Below, in pieces: positions 23,074-27,733 of a DNA stretch of 27,733 bases (its first letter is position 1; each line of letters begins with the position of its first letter). The stretch is from DASREM01 sp035652095 (lineage in GTDB: Bacteria > Acidobacteriota > Terriglobia > Terriglobales > Acidobacteriaceae). The position numbers were made by a program, and so were the translations under genes. The notes under the pieces were generated by a model, which made no database searches, had not been told where the DNA came from, and saw only the letters and a list, made by a program, of their open reading frames with translations. Where the stretch lies: assembly GCA_035652095.1 (NCBI GenBank), contig DASREM010000039.1, forward strand, positions 1 through 27,733. Direction: 5' to 3'.

Positions 23074-24810
23074 TCAGGCGGGTGCGGAAACGGCAGCAGA
23101 AGCCGGGAAGCGCAGCACGAACACGGCGCCGCCTTCCGGACGGTTGAAGCAGGTGATTTGACCTCCGTGGTCCTGAACCAGCCCATAGGTCACGCTGAGC
23201 CCAAGGCCCGTACCCTTGCCGATGGGCTTGGTGGTGTAGAAAGGATCGAAGACGCGGCGCGGTTCGCGAATGCCGGGCCCGGAGTCCGCGAATTCGAGGA
23301 CGATCTCTCCGGACTCTCTCCAGGCCGAGATGTTGAGCAGGCCGCCTCCGACGCCCTCCAGCGCGTCGCTGGCATTGCCGATGATCTCCACGAAGCACTG
23401 CAGCAGCTGATTGCTGTCGCCGAGAATCTTTGGCAGTTCGGGGTCAATTTGGGTTTCCACCCGGATGCGCTTGCTCTCGAGCGGAAGCAACTGCAGCTGT
23501 ACGGCACGTTGCAGCAGCGCGCCCGCATTCACCAGAACTTTGGCGGAAGGAGATTGCTGCGCGAAGCTGAGCAGGCCCGAGACCAGGTCGCGCGTGCGCC
23601 GGGCCTGCTGCCCGATCTTGCGCGCCATGGAAACCTGCTCGGTGCCGAGATTGGAGTTCTCCATCAGGAGTTCGGAATATCCGAGGATCGCCGTCAGGGG
23701 GTTGTTGATTTCATGCGCTGCGCCGGCAACCAGCTGTCCCAGGGAAGCCAGCTTCTCTTTCTGTACGACCTGGCTCTGCAATCGTTGCAGATTTTCCAGA
23801 CTGCGGTGCGACTCCGAGAGGAGACGAACCAGTTCGCGATCCAGGAAGAACTGGCGCACGAAGACGAACAGCCCGAGCACCAGCATGGCGGCGAGAGTCA
23901 CGAGCAGCCGGAAATGCCGCAGCCGCGGCTCGTATTGTCCACCGTACATCGCCCACAGGCCCATGATCGGCAACGACAGAATGGCGAGCATCGCCAGGCG
24001 CGGAGCCATCGAAAGCCAGCGGTTCGACTTCAATTCCGTTGCGTCCGGCTCCGGCGATTGTTCACGCGCCAGCAGCGCGGTGCGAATGTAGAGGCACAAG
24101 GACGTGATGAACAGGAGATCGTAAGCGCTGCCGGAGTAGTATTGGCCGCTCAGGATGGCGGCATTCATCAGCTCCGAGCCCAGGGTATACACGCTGGTTG
24201 CGATCAGGAGATTCAGGTAAATTTTCTTCCAGGATCCATGAGTGTAGGCGGCAAGGGCCGCCAGGCTGCCAATCAGAACCAAAGCCTCAAGCAAATAGAG
24301 GATGTCGTAATTCTTGCTATAGACCGGCACCCGCAGCACCACGTATTCATCGGGGAAGACCACGAAGGCGTACAGGAAAACCCACCACACCAGCAGCATC
24401 ACAAGGTTCAGGGTGAGGAAGTGCAGGTTCCGTTCCTCGGGAGCGCGGTGCGGCCGCAACGCGACCGCTGCCATCATGGGCACGATATGCAGAAACAGGA
24501 TGATGTCGCCGAAGTAGGGGTCGGGCAATTCCCGTCGCAGAATCACCTCGTAGTAGGCCCAGCCTCCTTGACTCACGGCCCACATGAAGCAGCCGGTAGC
24601 CATCAGGGCCCAAAAGGCGCGAGCGTGGCCGCGATTGCGGAAGGCGTTGGCAAGCATCAGGCCGGCGGCGAGCAGCAGTAATCCCAGGCCGACAAAATCG
24701 CTGGCCGTGGTCAGGAGCAAACGCCCGCGCGGCACCAGCAGGGACACAGCGCCATACACCACCAGCAGCGTGGCGGTCCCAGCAGCCCACCATTTTTCGA
24801 TAAGCTTCAT
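23074..24810 (-). CDS. Polytopic orphan sensor histidine kinase
   Basis: This protein has 578 residues from the ATG at 24810. About ten hydrophobic segments fill the first 330 residues; I do not recognise the sensor type. The kinase core follows: H-box EKLASLGQLVAGAAHEINNPLTA with phospho-acceptor His366, N-box IIGNASDALE (Asn479), G1 DSGPGI, F-box FDPFYTTK and G2 GKGTGLGLSV. No response regulator is adjacent, so the partner lies elsewhere. I chose 24810 because a -10-like TACAAT (24828-24823, minus strand) lies 12 bases before it, leaving almost no leader; the frame opens further upstream to 24867. The close match to NtrB-type kinases in the H-box is general to the family. Confidence 0.88.
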   Translation of the reverse strand: MKLIEKWWAAGTATLLVVYGAVSLLVPRGRLLLTTASDFVGLGLLLLAAGLMLANAFRNRGHARAFWALMATGCFMWAVSQGGWAYYEVILRRELPDPYFGDIILFLHIVPMMAAVALRPHRAPEERNLHFLTLNLVMLLVWWVFLYAFVVFPDEYVVLRVPVYSKNYDILYLLEALVLIGSLAALAAYTHGSWKKIYLNLLIATSVYTLGSELMNAAILSGQYYSGSAYDLLFITSLCLYIRTALLAREQSPEPDATELKSNRWLSMAPRLAMLAILSLPIMGLWAMYGGQYEPRLRHFRLLVTLAAMLVLGLFVFVRQFFLDRELVRLLSESHRSLENLQRLQSQVVQKEKLASLGQLVAGAAHEINNPLTAILGYSELLMENSNLGTEQVSMARKIGQQARRTRDLVSGLLSFAQQSPSAKVLVNAGALLQRAVQLQLLPLESKRIRVETQIDPELPKILGDSNQLLQCFVEIIGNASDALEGVGGGLLNISAWRESGEIVLEFADSGPGIREPRRVFDPFYTTKPIGKGTGLGLSVTYGLVQDHGGQITCFNRPEGGAVFVLRFPASAAVSAPA

Positions 24811-24822
24811 CCCGGTCATTCG

Positions 24823-24828
24823 ATTGTA
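24823..24828 (-). promoter_or_regulatory. -10 candidate for the histidine kinase
   Basis: TACAAT on the minus strand ends 12 bases before the chosen ATG, again giving a very short leader. No good -35 is seen. Confidence 0.3.
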
Positions 24829-25024
24829 AAGCGTTCTGGAATTTGGGCTGCGGAAGGGGATTGACACTAACGTTACCTTGGTACCTGCACCTGGGTCAAA
24901 GGCAGAATTTGCTCACTATTCGGTGGCCAGGAGCTCCTTGTCAGTGATCAGGATCACCTCGCTGGGTGACGATTTGCCCGGATTTTCCCGGCATTCCCGC
25001 CAAGAATCGCGCTGGAGGCTTTGT

Positions 25025-25030
25025 TAGAAT
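25025..25030 (+). promoter_or_regulatory. -10 element of hemB, predicting a leaderless message
   Basis: TAGAAT (in TTGTTAGAAT) ends 7 bases before the hemB ATG. The predicted transcription start coincides with the start codon, and no Shine-Dalgarno sits between them. Confidence 0.45.
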
Positions 25031-25037
25031 CGCGACT

Positions 25038-26066
25038 ATGGCATTTCCAGTCACCCGCCTGCGACGGTTGCGCCGTACTGAAGCCCTGCGCTCGATGGTG
25101 CGTGAAACCCGGCTCACCCCGGACGCATTCATCTATCCGTTGTTTGTCTGCCCGGGGGAAGGCGTGCGGAAGGAAGTCCGCTCCATGCCCGGAGTGTTCA
25201 ACCTGTCGGTGGACGAGGCGGTGAAGGAGGCGCGCTCGACGAAGGCGGCGGGAGTGCCGTCGGTCATTCTGTTTGGACTGCCGGAGAAGAAAGACGAAGT
25301 AGCGACGGGCGCGTGGGCGGACGACGGAATCGTGCAGCAGGCGGCGCGGGCGATCAAGAGGGAAGTGCCGGACCTGGTCATCATGGGCGACGTTTGCCTG
25401 TGTGAGTACATGTCGCACGGCCATTGCGGGATTGTGAAGTCAGCGCCCGCTCCGCAGTCGTTAGGGGCAGCGGCGGTGGCGAATCCTCCGGCTACTGCTG
25501 AGTTTGAGATTGTGAACGATGCCAGCCTCGAGTTGCTGGCGCGGACGTCGGTTTCACTGGCGAAAGCGGGCGTGGAAGTGATCGCGCCTTCGGACATGAT
25601 GGATGGACGGGTGGCGGCGATCCGAAAAGCCCTGGATGGCGCGGGGCTGATCAACACGCCGATCCTTTCTTATGCGGCGAAGTTCGCCTCGGGATTTTAT
25701 GGGCCGTTTCGCGAGGCTGCGGATTCGGCGCCGCAGTTTGGCGACCGCCGCTCTTACCAGATGGACGGAGCGAATATTCGCGAAGCCATGCGCGAGATCG
25801 CTGCGGACGTGGAAGAAGGCGCGGACATGATTATGGTGAAGCCGGCGATGCCCTACCTCGACGTGATTGCAGCGGCGCGCGAAGGCTTCGATCTGCCGCT
25901 GGCCGCGTACCAGGTATCGGGCGAGTACGCGATGATCGAAGCGGCGGCACGGAACAACTGGATCGATCGCGAGCGCGTGATGATGGAGTCGCTAGTCTCA
26001 ATTCGGCGCGCGGGGGCGAGCCTGATTCTTACCTATTACGCAAAAGAGGCGGCGCGGCTGCTGTAG
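25038..26066 (+). CDS. hemB: Delta-aminolevulinic acid dehydratase (porphobilinogen synthase)
   Basis: This 342-residue enzyme condenses two 5-aminolevulinate molecules to porphobilinogen for heme and corrinoids. The metal site is zinc-type, GDVCLCEYMSHGHCGI with C120, C122 and C130. The Schiff-base lysines are K215 (SYAAKFASGFYGPF) and K268 (MIMVKPAMPYLD). The start at 25038 (MAFPVTRLRRLRRT) matches family N-termini; the frame is open 24 codons further upstream but lacks homology. Between the zinc Cys130 and NDASLELLA there is an Ala/Pro-rich stretch (about residues 134-156) some 20 residues longer than in the E. coli enzyme. No other heme gene is adjacent. Confidence 0.96.
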   Translation: MAFPVTRLRRLRRTEALRSMVRETRLTPDAFIYPLFVCPGEGVRKEVRSMPGVFNLSVDEAVKEARSTKAAGVPSVILFGLPEKKDEVATGAWADDGIVQQAARAIKREVPDLVIMGDVCLCEYMSHGHCGIVKSAPAPQSLGAAAVANPPATAEFEIVNDASLELLARTSVSLAKAGVEVIAPSDMMDGRVAAIRKALDGAGLINTPILSYAAKFASGFYGPFREAADSAPQFGDRRSYQMDGANIREAMREIAADVEEGADMIMVKPAMPYLDVIAAAREGFDLPLAAYQVSGEYAMIEAAARNNWIDRERVMMESLVSIRRAGASLILTYYAKEAARLL

Positions 26067-26488
26067 AACTCAGTTTGCGAGTTTGTTCTGTACATCCGTC
26101 ACTTCCACAACTCCACCGGAAATCCGCATTCACGCCAAAAGCCGAGCTTGCATGGGGCCAGGCGCGAAGAGCATCACGAGAACCGGATTGTGAGTGTAAT
26201 CGCGATTTTGGGATAATCGGGAAACCGTGATAGTTACGAGTCCGTGAAACTTAACCGCTCGTTTGGAACCATCAAAAATACAGAGTGAGACAATCAAAAG
26301 AGACTCTGCCAGATCAAAATCGCCCCCCTGAACAGCAAGCGCCCATGGCACGTTAGTAACGGCTCCAAGATAACCAGGAGGAGATGACCGGCGTTATTTG
26401 CGCAAACGTATTTGTCAACATAAGCTGTCCAAAGCCGAAATAAGGCCTTTCGTCAGGCGGTACGACTCCCCCGAGAGAGGATTACTTC
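26067..26488. other. Gene-free, lower-GC stretch after hemB
   Basis: I find no supported gene in these 422 bases. The sequence is visibly more AT-rich than upstream. A 19-codon frame at 26384-26443 follows AGGAGGAG directly, but its spacing (about 2 bases) is too short to trust. TTGCGC (26398-26403) and TAAGCT (26421-26426) are a weak promoter candidate with 17-base spacing for the gene at 26489. Confidence 0.5.
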
Positions 26489-27613
26489 ATGGGGAGAGCA
26501 TCCGTGCAGCCTCGCAATCGTCAGAAGACAGTTACGGCTCTATTCCTATTTGCGCTCCTTCTTTCAACCCAGTACACGCTCGCGCAAGGACCTTGCGAGG
26601 GGGAGACCGCAGAAATTCCACCCGCAGCCCAATGTCCGCCCAACATACCATTGCCGCAGGGCAGCTTTCAGGCGGTTCCGTTAATGGACGGCGATGTGAG
26701 TATGACTTGGCCGCATAATCCGCCCGGAATAGCGCCGAAAGGAATTGAAACTGTAACTTTGTACGGCCAATACGGCAACGACGAGCAACAGCCCGGCCCG
26801 GCGAAAAATCACTTTGATCGTGGAAAGCAGCTTGGGCAACAGGTAGTTCCGTTAGATTTGACGGGCCAACCCGACCCGAACTACGGCGCAATCGTTTTTC
26901 TTTTCATCGGGTTTTCAAACTGCGACATTGAGATCTGCGGAGGAAACGTAAACATCTGGCCGGCAGATGGCGGGGGTCTGACCCGCCAACCGTGCGCGAC
27001 GAACTGTCCCAATCCCTTCAACCACAACGTTGGCGTGCCATATAACCAAATCGCCGGAGAGATGCCACAGAGATCATTCCTCTATCAGGTCTACAACCCC
27101 ACACCGCACTTAGTAGGCTCTCACGTTTATGTCTTCAACGGCGCCATGGGCGCCCAAACTCTAGCCACATGGGATCCCAACGGATTTTACACCGGCAATG
27201 ATTGCATGTTTCCGGGACTGCCGCAGACAGATCCGGAATGCAATTACGATCGGGTGAAAAACGACTTGCAGTCGCGAGGCTTTTCCGAATCGCAAGTGCA
27301 AGTGATCTTCATGAAAACATCCACTGCGTTGCCGCAGTGTGATCTCAGTGGGCTTCACTGTAGCGCAGGCAGCACAACCCCGGATGCTTACATCTCTGAG
27401 CAGTTCATGGGAAACATCATGCGTTATCTCAAGCAGGGGCTGCCGAATAACAATCCGCCCGTTCCGCCGCGCTATCCAAACCTGAAGCAAGTCTTTATCA
27501 CGAGCCGAATTTATGGAGGTTATGCGAGAAACGCAAGTGGAATAAATGGTGGTACTACGGCAGGTTGTCTCAATCCCGAACCATTCGCATACCAGACTGT
27601 TACGAAACTCTAA
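26489..27613 (+). CDS. Secreted protein of unknown function, 3' end apparently cut by an IS
   Basis: This 374-residue reading frame starts at an ATG 7 bases after AGAGAGGA. A signal peptide (residues 1-33, basic start then TVTALFLFALLLSTQYTLAQ) predicts export. The mature part has many Cys, Pro, Gly and Asn residues and shows FLFIGFSNCDIEICGGN, VYVFNGAMGAQTLATWD, NYDRVKNDLQSRGFSESQVQ and, near the end, LKQVFITSRIYGGYA...CLNPEPFAYQT. I recall this last block from large secreted proteins of soil bacteria, where it continues with an aromatic segment; here it stops abruptly at VTKL, in sequence that seems to belong to the IS on the right. SGNH-hydrolase-like folding is conceivable from the NGAMGAQT block but unproven. 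Codon use is less GC-rich than in neighbouring genes. Confidence 0.65.
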   Translation: MGRASVQPRNRQKTVTALFLFALLLSTQYTLAQGPCEGETAEIPPAAQCPPNIPLPQGSFQAVPLMDGDVSMTWPHNPPGIAPKGIETVTLYGQYGNDEQQPGPAKNHFDRGKQLGQQVVPLDLTGQPDPNYGAIVFLFIGFSNCDIEICGGNVNIWPADGGGLTRQPCATNCPNPFNHNVGVPYNQIAGEMPQRSFLYQVYNPTPHLVGSHVYVFNGAMGAQTLATWDPNGFYTGNDCMFPGLPQTDPECNYDRVKNDLQSRGFSESQVQVIFMKTSTALPQCDLSGLHCSAGSTTPDAYISEQFMGNIMRYLKQGLPNNNPPVPPRYPNLKQVFITSRIYGGYARNASGINGGTTAGCLNPEPFAYQTVTKL

Positions 27614-27733
27614 CAAGTAAATATCGGAATCAAAGCCAAAAGTGAGAGAATGCCCGGCAAAGGAGCGCGAGGCGATGGGATTCATTCGTGGAGAAGGCCG
27701 TCAACAGGTGTCGATGTTTCCCTCAACCTTAGA
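27598..27733 (+). mobile_element. Left end of an IS1182-like insertion sequence (approximate start)
   Basis: The secreted-protein homology ends at about 27597. Some 75 AT-richer non-coding bases follow, and then a transposase start at 27675. The true left boundary and terminal repeat cannot be fixed because the other end lies outside the window. Confidence 0.5.
27675..27733 (+). CDS. IS1182-family transposase, N-terminal fragment (runs off the right edge)
   Basis: From the ATG at 27675 the frame reads MGFIRGEGRQQVSMFPSTL. It matches the characteristic opening of IS1182-group (DDE, IS4-like) transposases: xFIxGxxRxQxxLFPxxLD. AGGAG lies 9 bases upstream. Only 19 complete codons are visible, so activity and the catalytic acids cannot be judged. 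Confidence 0.68.
   Translation, partial: MGFIRGEGRQQVSMFPSTL

Noticed and set aside
23158..24681. 507-codon frame opposite the histidine kinase
   Set aside because: Gln/His-rich antisense product with no family resemblance; the kinase motifs on the other strand are unambiguous.
26130..26351. 73-codon minus-strand frame after hemB
   Set aside because: The composition looks protein-like, but there is no ribosome site at the start, no recognised family and the length is within chance expectation.
26384..26443. 19-codon leader-peptide candidate behind AGGAGGAG
   Set aside because: Only about 2 bases separate the ribosome-binding sequence from the ATG, and the peptide has no attenuation-type codon run.

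Overview
The window looks like a chromosomal segment of an Acidobacteriota genome (Terriglobia / Koribacter-like soil bacterium). The evidence is roughly 60% GC by eye, TTG and GTG starts, a dispersed acidobacterial type of intergenic repeat, a lipid A cluster of fabZ-lpxA-lpxI plus a Gfo/Idh oxidoreductase, and the style of the housekeeping proteins. The species assignment is inference; no rRNA gene is present.

Layout. The left edge (1-139) is the end of an IS3-family element. Next comes an accessory stretch: a predicted outer-membrane beta-barrel gene behind a Fur-like palindrome, an orphan PD-(D/E)XK nuclease, a block of REP-like palindromes, and a secreted S51 (cyanophycinase-like) peptidase. 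Two unrecognised membrane-anchored proteins follow. The minus-strand block from about 12.2 to 5.1 kb is core information processing and envelope synthesis: lepA, mltG, dnaG, rpoD, ending at a clear intrinsic terminator. Divergent from lepA is a plus-strand run: a VOC protein, a secreted amidohydrolase and maf. tatA and an M20 carboxypeptidase lie on the minus strand. fabZ is divergent from the peptidase and begins a plus-strand series: fabZ, lpxA, lpxI, a DinB-like gene, a Gfo/Idh oxidoreductase and a TonB-family protein. tdh and a polytopic orphan histidine kinase are on the minus strand, and hemB is on the plus strand. After hemB the base composition falls, and a secreted protein of unknown function appears to be cut off by an IS1182-family element running off the right edge.

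How the genes work together. lepA/dnaG/rpoD form a macromolecular-synthesis group: elongation factor 4, primase and the primary sigma factor. fabZ/lpxA/lpxI supply outer-membrane lipid A precursors, consistent with a diderm cell. mltG trims glycan strands. tatA and a TonB-family protein serve envelope transport. hemB makes porphobilinogen for heme.

The most interesting signals are: (1) a repeat-derived in-frame insertion in DnaG primase containing five 7-bp tandem units; (2) a recurring extended -10 motif, TGCTARAAT and variants, set so close to several start codons that the mRNAs should be leaderless or nearly so; (3) a 37-bp near-perfect Fur-like palindrome abutting a Shine-Dalgarno sequence; (4) several families of palindromic or dispersed repeats; and (5) IS elements at both edges, one apparently truncating a gene. 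I found no CRISPR array, tRNA, rRNA or prophage.
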